Part shown: piece after piece, positions 21,632-32,325 of the stretch | How positions within the stretch are numbered: the stretch's first letter is position 1 | How the letters are laid out: the number at the start of each line of letters is the position of its first letter | Source: Megalobrama amblycephala | Taxonomy: Eukaryota; Chordata; Actinopteri; Cypriniformes; Xenocyprididae | NCBI RefSeq assembly: GCF_018812025.1 | Contig: NC_063050.1 | Coordinates: 9,425,539-9,489,538 of the forward strand | Reading direction: 5' to 3' | Length of the DNA: 64,000 bases | Notes under the pieces: generated by a model | The model's database searches: none | Told to the model about the DNA's origin: nothing | Seen by the model: the letters and a program-made list of their open reading frames with translations, nothing else | Translations under genes and position numbers: made by a program

Positions 21632-22938
21632 CAGAGGTGGACATTCCAGGGGTCAGAAAGTAAAAGTCCTGCCATATTTTTATCTCATCCACTGAAGCAT
21701 TAATGAGATAATTAAGTGATAAATTGAGTGATGATTGAGCATTATTGAAGACACCTGATGATAACAAGCAGAATCACCAAAGGAGAAAATCACAATTTTT
21801 AAGTTACCATCATTGAGGTCAGGGTTTGTTTTAGTTGAGCTCTTGACCATTGCCTTTTTAGTGTTAGATTTTGTTTGGGCAGTTTTAACTGCATTGAAAC
21901 CAACAAGACAAGCAAAGTTAAAAGATGATCAGGTGTTGTTGGTTATGTTTTCTCAAAATCATTATTTGATCTGAATCACTGAACTCATTTAGAGCCCAAT
22001 CTCTGAGTTAGATTTACATTATTGATTACAGCAGCACTGTGATTCTGCAGAAGATCAGTTTCTACAATACAGAATGTTTTTTTTAAAAAAGTTGTCCTTA
22101 TCACAAAAAAAAAAAAAAAAATCTTTTAGGCACACACAGACATCAAGTATCAGCCTGTGAATCTCAACAACGGTGACAAGCAACATATTCTGATCAACAG
22201 ATCAACTCTGAACATTAGAAAACAAGCTACTAAAAAGTCACAGAAAAACAGCAAAATTTTAATAGTGAGAATAAATGAAATTACTAAGACAATTTAGCTC
22301 ATAATTTATTCATACAGCAATGCATGATGGGAGCCATGGATGAATTTTGATTGGTGGCTCCCAGAATGCACTGCAACATGCTTTATGATGGCCACCACTG
22401 TTGAGATTCACAGGATGATTCTTGATGTATGTGTGTTTAAATGAGCTCTGCTTTTTTTTTTTTTTTTTTTTAAATCAGAACTCTAAAAAAAAAATTGTAT
22501 TGTAAAAGCTGATCTTGTGCTGTAGAATCACAGTTCTGCTGTAATCAATAATGTAAATCTAACTCAGAGATTGAGCTCTAAATGAGTTCAGTGATTCAGA
22601 TCAAATAATGTTTATGTAAAAACATAACCAACACCACCTGACCATCTTTTAACTTTGCTTGTCTGTTTGGTTTTAATGCAGTTAAAATTGCCCAAACAAA
22701 ATCTAACATTAAACAGTCAAGGATCAAGAGCTCAACTAAAACAAACCCTGACCTTGATGATGGTAACTTAAAAATTGTGATTTTCTCCTTTGGTGATTCT
22801 GCTTGTTATCATCAGGTGTCTTCAATAATGCTCAATCATCACTTAATTAATCACTTATTTATCTCATTAATGCTTCAGTGGGTGGAATAAAAATATGGCA
22901 GGACTTTTACTTTCTGACCCCTGGAATGTCCACCTCTG
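21632..22938. mobile_element. hAT-type foldback element (1307 bp), copy B
   Basis: Ends CAGAGGTGGACATTCCAGG and inverse, flanked by a perfect 8-bp duplication CCTGTATC (21624-21631, 22939-22946). The two halves are long inverse copies; the centre near 22320-22380 pairs GCATGATGGGAGCCA with TGGCTCCCAGAATGC. There is no transposase. It splits ERV-B between integrase and envelope remnants. The core is shared with five other copies in the window. Confidence 0.92.
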
Positions 22939-22946
22939 CCTGTATC

Positions 22947-23486
22947 AACCAGGATACTCCAGCCTCATCACAGCCTACTCCACTCACCAGCACCTCGACG
23001 AGCTCCACCCACAGCTGAGAGGACAGCTCTCTACACAGAGTCAAACCCTGCAAACTAGCGGCAAATTCTTGAAAGGCATTGTGGTGGATCTCCGTACTCA
23101 CAGCTTCCTGCTGAACCCAACAGTGAACTCAATGAACCAACTGTTTACAGTCTTCCAAAATGACTTTGCCCAACATCAACTGGTCACAGCTCTGATGACA
23201 GACATGCTGTGGGAGGTTAGCTCTTCCACGGAGAGCGTGGCTATGGATAGGATTCCCCCATATCCTGTACAAACTGTGCTGGATGTTGCTACTGGCAGAC
23301 CCACCGAGCCTCTTCAAGCCCACCGCGCCTACTCTCTGGGTACTGCCATCCTACCGCACGAGCAGAGTAGACTAAGGTGGCCCTCCTCCTAAATCCACCC
23401 AGCGTCGAATCAGAAAACATCTACAGACCCAAAGACAGGGTCAGTGCCAGGTTGTGGCCAGGTAACACCCATACCAACACTGTTAA
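22947..23486 (+). pseudogene. ERV-B envelope-like segment, first part
   Basis: Follows the second target-duplication copy. The 165-codon frame ending at 23392, then the frame from 23377, continue into sequence cut by a CACTA-like end at about 23487. The position after integrase and before a 3' LTR argues for env. I see no furin site or fusion peptide, so the assignment rests mainly on context. It is disrupted by a frame change near 23380 and by the insertion. Confidence 0.5.
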
Positions 23487-24084
23487 AAATAAATGTAAAC
23501 TTACAGGTAATGGTCTGTATTTTTTTTTTTTACAGATTTTTCCCGTTTTGTCATTATACACTGAAATGCCTGTTGTTTTACTGATATTTGCTGTAATTTA
23601 TTTTACACTATTAAATTTACAGGGAATTGCATGTATTTTAGTATTACATTAAATTTCTGTTTTTTTTTTAAGAAATGTTCGGTATTTTTACAGAATAATG
23701 TGTAATTTTACATAAAATGTTGATTAATATTTTACAGATTTTTCTGTATTTTGAATATTCAGTAAAATCACAGAAATATAATGTAAATTTACATATCCGC
23801 TGTAAAATAATGTGGAAAAACATGTAACTGTGAAATAACATAAAATTTCTGTTTTTTTATTGGACTTAATCCGCTTTTCAAAGTAGTTTTGCTGCGTTCA
23901 ATGTTTCGTTTCGTAACGAATTTCTTTTCATAATATCATCTCCTCCTAATATAATATAATCATACATTCTTTGTTGAAATACGCGGACATTTCAACAATG
24001 TAGAGTTTAAATATCGAAATGAAGGAATTCCCGCCCGGCGCAAGGATACAGTCTCTTCAAAGCACACGGTGAAGCAGCGGAGCT

Positions 24085-24194
24085 GGGGTGCATTTCCCAA
24101 AGAGAACTATGGTCGCAAGTTCCATCGTTACCAATAGAGTTCAATGGGACTTAGGACCACATTTGGCTAGCGATGCTTTTGGGAAACTCACCCC
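24085..24194. repeat. small MITE with GGGGTGC...CACCCC ends
   Basis: GGGGTGCATTTCCC (24085-24098) is mirrored by GGGAAACTCACCCC (24181-24194) at 12 of 14 positions. A CTG may be duplicated at both edges, which would fit a PIF/Harbinger-type 3-bp target, but three bases are weak evidence. Confidence 0.65.
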
Positions 24195-24631
24195 TGACTG
24201 GAATCACTCGACCGTTAGGATTGCTGCTGTTCGCGGACGTGAAGCGAAAATAAGCAGGTAAAACACACATGTTCTAAACTTCTCTCTATTATTAAATGTT
24301 CACTCAAAAAAATTTAATTACATTCATATTTTCCATCCATTTGGATTACATAGTTTTTACATAAACAAACTACTCTACAAAACATTACAGAGTTTACAAA
24401 ATTATTACAGAATTAACAGAGGTGTAGGCCTAGATGTTGATGAATTATTGAGATTCATTTGACCATCTTTGAGGTCAGTGTTGGCTTTAATTGGGTTCTT
24501 GGTTTCATTGCATCAAGAGTTCTCTGGCTGCTATAAATGAGTGTTTATAAAGCGCCTTTGTCAATAAATGTCAAGAGAACATGTGATCCGGTGCTGATTT
24601 TTAGATGTTGATGATGCGAGTCATCGTTTAG

Positions 24632-25790
24632 CAGAGGTGTAAAGACCAGGGGTCAGAAAGTAAAAGTCCTGCCATATTTTTTTATTCCACCCACTGAAGC
24701 AGTGTTAAAGTTAATTAGATAATTAAGTGATTAATTGAGTGATGATTGACCATTATTGAAGACACCTGATGATAACAAGCAGAATCACCAAAGGAGAAAA
24801 TCACAATTTTTAAGCCACCATCATGGAGATGAGTGTTTGCTTTAGTTGAGCTCTTGACCCTTGACTTTTTAATGTTAGATTTTGTTTGGGCTGTTGTAAA
24901 AGCTAGTCAAGCAAAGAGAAAAGATAATCAGGTGGTGTTGGTTATGTTTTCACATAATCATTATTTGGTCTGAATCACTGAACTCATTTAGAACCCAACC
25001 TCTGAGTTAGATTTATGTTATTGATTACAGCAACACTGTGATTCTACAGTAGAAGATCAGCTTTCTCAATATAATCTGAAGGATTTCTCAAGAGTTGTTC
25101 TGAATAAACAAATAAAAAAAAATTCTTCTTCTAGGCACACACAGACATCAAGAATCAGCCTGTGAATCTCAACGACAGTGACAAGCAACATATTCTGATA
25201 AACAGATCAACTCTGAACATTAGAAAACAAGCTACTAAAAAGTCACATAAAAACAGAAAAAAAAAAATAGTGACAAAGGAAATTACTAAGACAATCAGTT
25301 CATAATGCATGATGGGAGCCATGGATGAATTTTGATTGGTTGCTCCCAGAATGCACTGCAACATGCTTTTTGATGGTCACCACTGTTGAGATTCACAGGA
25401 TGATTCTTGATGTCTGTGTGTGGCTAAAATAAAAAGTTTTTTTTTGTTCAACACATCTTTTCTGAAATCGTGTGAATCATATTTATAAAGCTGATCTTGT
25501 GCTGTAGACTCACAGTGCTGCTGTAATCAATAATGTAAATCTAACTCAGAGATTGGGCTCTAAATGAGTTCAGTGAATCAGAAACAATGATTATGTGAAA
25601 ACATAACCAACACCTGATCATTTCTCTTTGCTTGTCTGGCTGTTATGACTGAGTTAACAGCCCAAACAAACTCTAATATTAATAAGGCAAGGGACAAGAG
25701 CCCAACTAAAGCAAACACTCATCTCCACGATGGTGGCTTAAAAATTGTGATTTTTCTCCTTTGGTGATTGTGCGTGTTCGTCTATATCGG
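24632..25790. mobile_element. hAT-type foldback element, copy C (right end lost)
   Basis: Starts CAGAGGTGTAAAGACCAGG, the same terminus as copy B, and runs through the same core and central hairpin (about 25308-25370). It is cut near 25785, where an unrelated inverted segment rich in GACGTC begins. A 200-bp fragment of the core also precedes it (about 24420-24630). Confidence 0.8.
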
Positions 25791-26430
25791 ATGTCCAGAA
25801 GACGTCCAAAAAAGACGTCATAAAAACTTTCATTCTGGCCCCTCAGTGGACGTCTTTTCAACCTGAGACAAGACCTCAAAAACACGTCTTCTGGACGTAA
25901 TTTGCTCAGTGGGATGCCTTTTCAAGATAAACCCCAAAGGATCAAAAGCTGAGAAGAAACTTCAAGAAAGCAGATATAGTTCAGTCCACAGCATGTGTGT
26001 CAAACTCCGCTCCTGGGGGACCACTGTCCTGCAAAGTGCTCCAACCCGCTCCAGGGCTGCGTTCCACTCCAGTTTTAGACACGCACTCGCGAACTTCCCT
26101 ACACACTTCCCCTCGGGGGAATCCCTGCCACCATTTTGAAGTGCGTTCCACTTCGTGAAGTGGACGAGGGAAGTTTACATGGGCAGACCCTCGCTCCCTC
26201 GGTTAAAATCAAGGTTTTGAAGGCAGCCTGTTTAATTATTATTCCACTGTAACTTTTTTTTCTTTGTTGTATCTGTATATTTAGTACTGCTGTAATTGAA
26301 ACCATTACTAGTTTTCAAACTGTTTTTGGCTTTTTATAAAATAAACTAATAATAAACATTATTTTGCAGTTAAGACTGGTAATTTGTATATAGCAGCATT
26401 TAACCTTATTTATAGGGAATTTTATTGTTT
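25791..26430. repeat. fragments of other interspersed repeats
   Basis: At 25790-25910 are inverted GACGTCC/GGACGTC motifs ending in GCTCAGTGGG. At 25995-26200 is a GC-rich block with CCGCTCCTGGGGGACCACTG and paired CACTTC/GAAGTG motifs. Both look like pieces of common fish repeats. No gene. Confidence 0.4.
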
Positions 26431-27111
26431 TTATTGTTTTTATTGTGTTAAGTAAATGTCCTTCATTAAACATTAAAAAGCTAAAGAAAATACAGAAGAT
26501 TTTATGTAAAATCTTGTGTATTTTCGTTAGCTTTTTAATATAAAATTATGGTTTTAAACTATTTAATTTTTAATAAAATAAAGTTTATAACCATAATTTT
26601 ACATAAAATCTTGTGTATTTTCTTTAGCTTTTTAATGTAAAATTATGGTTATAAACTGTATTTTATTAAAAATTAAATAAGAAAATCCTGTAAAAAAACA
26701 GTAATTTTGTGGCAGCAGGGGCGCCAGAAAAATACCATAAAATAACAGAAAATAGCCGTTGACCCTGCTGCCAGAAAATTTCTGTTTTTTTACGGGATTT
26801 TTTTTTTTTTTTTACAGTTTATCTGTTTTTTTCTGACAGTATTTTTCTGTTTTTAAACGGACATTTTCTGGCGCCCCTGCTGCCAGAAAATTACCGTCTT
26901 TTTAAGGATTTTTTTTTTTTTTTTTTTTTTTTAATAAAATACAGTTTATAACCATAATTGTACATAAACTATTGTATTTTCTTCAGCTTTTTAATGTAAA
27001 TTTATGGTTATAAACTGTACTTTATTAAAAATTAAATTAAAAAATATGTAATTTTCTGGCAGCAGGGGTAATTTTCTCAACAGAGGATGATTAAACAACT
27101 CCACAAACAGC
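26431..27111. repeat. CACTA-like subterminal inverted blocks
   Basis: Alternating copies of TTTACATAAAATCTTGTGTA and the GCAGCAGGGGCGCCAGAAA block in both orientations, with long T runs. The 29945-30232 interval holds the same block. They probably form hairpins. Confidence 0.6.
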
Positions 27112-29578
27112 CATAGGCGTAATTTGCGGGTGGGGCGGGTGGGACGGGTGGGACGTGTGGGACACCCGACCACTTTTTGAAAGGGTTGATATTGTCCCGA
27201 CCACTTTTTGAAACCTCTCGCGGCACGGATATGTAATAAAAAGAAACACCTCTAGTTGATTATCAATTTGAGTTAATAATAGGCGATCTGGCGCTAGAAT
27301 GTGCCATTTTTGAAATCTTGTTGAGTGCTATAGGGTGACCACCATCAAACAAACCAAATGTGGGACGATTACTAAGTTTGTGTGGGACAATGTGGGACAT
27401 GTTACCAATACTAAAACATAACCTAAAGTTGTTATATGATGTCTGTCTAACTTAATAACAACATTTGTATTCTGCCTTTCAGCTGATAAAAATACTTTGT
27501 TCTTTAGTCCATTCCAGAAAACACCATTACATCACAATGTAACATAACATGTCTTTTACATGTCATTTAAATTCAACATCACTGACCCTAAAGGCAGCAG
27601 GCATCATGCATATAACTATTTTTGAATTAGGTGACCAGATTTCTGAAATGAAAACTGGGGACATTTCCTATTTTAGGTAAACAAAAACCTCATTTGTTAT
27701 TATCTATTTAAAAAATAGGGACAATACATTTTTTTATGTTTTTGTTTTTAATTGTTGTGAGTTCCTTATAGGCTATTATTACATAAATAATTATGATTTA
27801 GTTTTATTATTAGGATTTTTGCTCTGGTTTAAATACAACCAAAAAAAAAACTTTTACACAATAGTAACCACTGTAAAAGCAGTTCTAAACAATACTGTTA
27901 TAGCCTTACATTCGTGTGACTTTACAAAAACATATTACATTTCAAAAATAAAACAGAAATAGGCATATAAGAAGATAAATATTTAACAAATATAATTTAA
28001 AATTATTGAAGTTAATAATTTAATTTTCACATGCTGTTTTTAGCTACTGTACAGAAATTAGGCTACAACTGTACAACTATTATTTTGCATTTTATACTTA
28101 TTTTAAGCACAAAGTATGTGTATTATTTTATTTTATTTTTTATTTATTCATATCTGAGTGTACCTTCATCACGTAGTTAAAGGTGATAGAGAGGATTTTT
28201 TTGTCGACTGAGAATCCAAAGACTGTTACTGAGTTTTTGAAATGAGCGCATGCGTAAGAACAACCCCCCTCCTTCACAGCTCATTTCAAAGGAACGCCTC
28301 CCAAAACTCGTGCACGAGTATTGGAACACGAGTGTTTACCACCGGCATTCGCTGTGTCGTGTTTTTTAGATTCATTATGTCGGACTCACCGCAGGTAACT
28401 CATAATCTGCAGTTGTTATTCCTGTCTCCTGACAAAAACATTGCATGCGGCGCCTGTGGAGTGTGGAAAGTTACTGGAGCAGCAGCCGCGCTCGTCTCTC
28501 ACAAGGAACGTCATGGCAGTGATTGACAAGCCAGAGGGCCAATCGTTTACACGATGATCGCGTAAACGATTGGCTGATGTTTTTAAGGCCCTACCTCGTG
28601 CACAGATGATGTATATTAATATTATTCCTTTCAGTGCACCTAATAAATAGTCTTTTATCAGTTAGTAAAGACAGTTTCAAGTAATATTGCAAAAATGTAT
28701 AAAACAAAACATCCTCTTTAGCACCATTAAGACGTGTGTGTGGAAATTGCTGCGTTATGACAGCAAAACTTTTGTGGGCGTTTGAAATTGTGCAAAACAA
28801 TCTCGCACCCTGTTGAGGCTCTGTTATAAAACATACAAACAGTTTGAATAGTTAGTATGTTACTAACCTTGAAACTGATAACGATGTTTATTTTGATATT
28901 TGACGATAATGGCGCTTTGCTCTGCTCCAGATCCAGATTACGTTCCTCATGAAGTAGCGGCGCGCACACGCGCGACCAAGTGTAGCTGCATAGCCCCCTC
29001 TGTTGGAGAACATGATCAATACACAATTGCTCCAGCAGGCTGCTGTATGCTCGTCGGAACAGACTGATGAAAATGTGGGACATTTTCTCAATATGCGACA
29101 TGCGGGACAAGGAGTTAAAATGCTGTGCGGTACAACGCAAAGCGGGGCAGGTGGTCACCCGATTGAGTGCTCGTTGTCGCTGCTATCAGAGGCGCAACAG
29201 TGTTCTCTTGGCGCTCGTGCACACTGAGCAGTGTTCACACGGATGAGCGCTTCAATCTATCGCTCTGTTGCAGAGACTCTCTATTTGTTAGGTTGAAATC
29301 ACAAAACAAAATAGCTACACATAAACATATCCCTGCTCTTGGTATACAATCTTAATGAACATCTTTGGTTTTAATGAGAAAAAAAAAAAATCATACATGG
29401 TTGGGTTAGAACCCAGAACCTCTTGCACGCTAAACGAAAATGCTGCTACTGGTCCATCAGGACAATCTGATATCAACTGCGGATCCTCGTATTTATTAAC
29501 TAATATACATACGCTCGGGACTAATGGCACATACATATTCCTGTCCCACCCACTTTTTAAAACAAAGTTACGCCACTG
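27112..29578. mobile_element. hAT element with GGCGTAA ends (2.47 kb)
   Basis: Left end CATAGGCGTAATTTG and right end, read inversely, CAGTGGCGTAACTTTG. The flanks CAAACAGC (27104-27111) and AAAACAGC (29579-29586) match at 7 of 8 bases. Both ends carry GTGGGAC repeats. The interior contains a GC-rich block (28230-28600) with a 94-codon frame that has no recognised domain, and a near-perfect hairpin at about 28540-28576. No transposase recognised. Confidence 0.75.
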
Positions 29579-29634
29579 AAAACAGCATCCCCAGCTTCAC
29601 TTATTACTAACCAGATTGACTTTATTTATGTTAG

Positions 29635-29944
29635 ACATCAACAAAGGTTGTTATTGAGAATTAACAGAGGTTTAACTCTAATGTGTTTCTTTTGAATTCA
29701 CCATAATGGTGAATAGTTGTTCCATTAGTTGGACTCTTAACTCTTATTATACATTTGTTTTTTCTGGCTGCTGTGATAGTGTGTTTGTTAAACACGTTTG
29801 TAGTAGTAAAGAAAGCTAAAGCAAAATGACATCAGGTGATGATGTCTGTTGATTGTTTTATGGGCATTATGAAATGGACTGATGTCATTTCAATCTAACA
29901 ATTGTGTTGTTATAAATCCTGCGTTACTTCAGCATGAGTTCTTT
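29635..29944. repeat. foldback family core fragment, copy D
   Basis: Contains the shared core (CACCATAATGGTGAATAGTT, TTGGACTCTTAACTC, TTTTTCTGGCTGCTGTGATA). Neither terminus is present. It sits between the hAT element and the right CACTA-like end. Confidence 0.55.
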
Positions 29945-30232
29945 TAAATAAAAAAATCCAGTAAAAAAAACCGATAATTTTCTAGCAGCAGGGGCGCCAG
30001 AAAAAATAACGGAAAATAAATGTCATAAAATAACGGTTATTTTCCGTTATTTTATGGTACTTTTCTGGCACCCCTGCTGCCAGAAAATTACCGTCTTTTT
30101 TACGGGATTTTTTTTACAATTTATCTATGTCTTTTTTTCTGACAGTATTTTTCTGTTTTTAAACGGACAATTTCTGGTGCCCCTGCTGCCAGAAAATTAC
30201 CGTTTTTTTACGGGATTTTTTTTTTTACAGCG

Positions 30233-31289
30233 AAGATACACACCTCAGATGTGGTAGCCTACTACGACAGCAACCCACGGCTGTACCTGGCTCCCCATTT
30301 GTGCAGGTGTATTTTCACCAAAGTCATTCACTACCTCGGCCCTAACAAGCTTTTCCTCAGAGACCACACTGATGGAATCTGCCAGTTGCAGCCCATGATC
30401 AGCGACACAATCGATTGCTCGTCCACACCCCCACTCGTACTGCCACCTAGTGATGGCGAGATGAAGCCTCATGAAGCATTGAAACTTTTCAGCCAAGTGG
30501 TTCACAAAAAGGTTCTCGAGGCTTAATTTGCTCACAATACCAATACCAATACCTGGTGGTCAAAGAGTGTAAAACAAGCAGATACATTACAGATGACCTG
30601 ATGTAATCTGTGATACACTGTATTTTGCGGCAGTTATGGCCTAGAAATAACAGTGAAGAAAAAAATCAATTTCCACAAAGACTTATATATTTATTTGAAT
30701 GTACTGTGTAGGCTATTTTCTGGTTGTATATAATGATTGTATAACATAACTGTGTAATAAACGTATTGGCTTCAAATGAATGGGGCTATCAAATGTGTGT
30801 AAACAAATTCTTTGGTCATAACAGGCAGGAGGGGCGATATTATTATTCTAAAACCACAAATTCTGTGTCGCGTCAAGATTTGAACCGCATCCAGTCGAAC
30901 CATTCGAACCAGTCAGGCAGAAGCGAGGCTTCGAACATCATCAATGACGTCATTGATCTAAAGCGATACAAGCCTCGATACGCGCTTCACTGAAAGCTTC
31001 AAGGATTTCTCAACACACGCTCCGAAGCCTCGGCACAGACCGTAACATCACTACTGCCACCCTAACCTATAATCAGCACGACACTGCCACTCGTGTCAGT
31101 CTGCCCAACCAAAGTATGTGGATCCAGATACCCCCAGGTGCCACCTTCCAACTCGACAATCTGGCATTGTACTATCTCTCAAGTGAAGAGTACCAGTCGG
31201 AACTGGAAACCCTATCCTTCTTCAGGAATCACAACCTCACCTTAGATCCAGAACTGGAACTGAGGATTGAGAAAGGGGGTCCCAGCTAA
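30233..31289 (+). pseudogene. ERV-B envelope-like segment, second part
   Basis: Resumes after the composite insertion and is split again by a hAT element (30448-31053). The part after that element is open until a TAA at 31287-31289, about 210 bp before the 3' LTR, as expected for the end of env. There are several possible N-glycosylation sites. Membrane-spanning sequence is not evident, so the carboxy end may be lost. Non-functional. Confidence 0.5.
30448..31053. mobile_element. non-autonomous hAT element (606 bp)
   Basis: Ends TAGTGATG and CATCACTA with a perfect 8-bp duplication CTGCCACC at 30440-30447 and 31054-31061. Subterminal GAAGCCTC/GAGGCTTC motifs recur near both ends. It interrupts the envelope-like frame of ERV-B. 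No transposase. Confidence 0.92.
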
Positions 31290-31407
31290 TCCACATTACT
31301 CCCATCGACACACAACCCTCCAAGCACTGTCCCGACTGCCCATCATAACCAGCTCAACGATAGTCCAGGCTTGGACTGCTACCAACATGGCCCTTTGCCC
31401 CTCCAAT

Positions 31408-31432
31408 ACACACACCACACACACACACACAC

Positions 31433-31494
<62 letters not shown>
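31408..31494. repeat. CA microsatellite
   Basis: About 85 bp of nearly pure CA dinucleotide directly before the ERV-B 3' LTR. A much shorter CA-rich tract precedes the 5' LTR (about 9690-9728), so the tract seems to belong to the element. Confidence 0.95.
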
Positions 31495-31497
<3 letters not shown>

Positions 31498-31884
31498 TGC
31501 TTAGAGATTTTAAGTACAGTTATTCTCAAAATATGACTGTGCCAAAGTGTACCTGTCATGTATGTCAAGTGCATGTATGTATCCCTGGTGATTAAACTTA
31601 GTTATGACTGTAGTTGTGATAGTGTCATTTCTAAAGATTACATTTGACTGTAAACTAACTTCTCTTGTATGCCTTTCCCACCTGACAAGAACTATTAAAC
31701 TAGAACTAATCAGAACTGTAATTGATTATACTTCGTTGTAATTAATTCACAATATATGTGCATAATTCCCTCTTGGGTGGATATATGTATCATAATTAAT
31801 CATAAAGCTTTATGATTTATTATATTCATATATTTCACCCATGAATTGATTAAATACTTGTAATATCGCTAAAGATTCATTACA
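31498..31884 (+). mobile_element. 3' LTR of ERV-B (internally deleted)
   Basis: Matches both ends of the LTR at 9731-11083 but lacks its central 964 bp; the join is at 31689/31690. Only a handful of substitutions separate the shared parts. It ends ATTCATTACA and is followed by unrelated sequence. Confidence 0.75.
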
Positions 31885-32325
31885 GTTGAGTGATAGATGA
31901 GTGATAGATGAGTGATACTGTCCTTTGCGCTTATAGTGATGAAGATCATGAGCGATGATGGAGAGACAAGACGCTGGAGACGACAGACACTCACACACAG
32001 ACTTGGAACACAGGAGGAGACTTGGAGACGCTGGAGACAGGTAAGTATATCGACTGGAGTCCTTGAGGTAAGCATGAAGGTAAGTCTTAATGCAAATGAG
32101 ACCGGACAGTGACTGAGTGAGTGTAAGTGTCTTTTAACTGGTGTGTGATTGGAGTGCTGATTGAGTGTGTAAGCCGCTCATTCCAAATAAGTAGTGTGGT
32201 GACGTCAGCGGCATCCATAGTGTTTTCCTCGTGCTGTGCCAGGTAAAAGAAACACCTGTGTTGCATTAGCAATCAGGGATCAAAGCTATAAAGGTATGAT
32301 GTTTTTGTTGTTTGGGGGGGTTTTT
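31885..32325. other. unassigned, GAGACAGG-rich sequence
   Basis: Short tandem GATAGATGAGT units (31885-31915) are followed by GGAGAC-rich sequence with several GTAAGT motifs. The stretch at 60140-60260 is similar in composition and motif order, so this may be one repeat family. No frame of interest. Confidence 0.35.

Larger units (their letters stand above)
23487..30232. mobile_element. CACTA-like composite insertion (6.7 kb)
   Basis: Left end CACTGTTAAAAA and right end TTTTTTTACAGCG resemble the inverted ends of CACTA (EnSpm) elements. Both ends carry many ACAG/CTGT-containing subterminal repeats (23500-23850, 26690-27060, 29945-30232), including the recurring GGCAGCAGGGGCGCCAGAAA block. 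The middle is filled by other elements listed separately. No transposase was recognised. The target duplication is unclear (perhaps AA). Envelope-like sequence resumes at 30233, supporting a single insertion that later grew. Confidence 0.6.

Noticed and set aside
29390..29440. tRNA-like box B (GGGTTAGAACCC) suggesting a SINE or tRNA
   Set aside because: No box A at proper distance and no cloverleaf can be folded; more likely a repeat fragment.
31267..31595. Three frames rich in His-Thr or Cys-Val
   Set aside because: Translation of a CA microsatellite.
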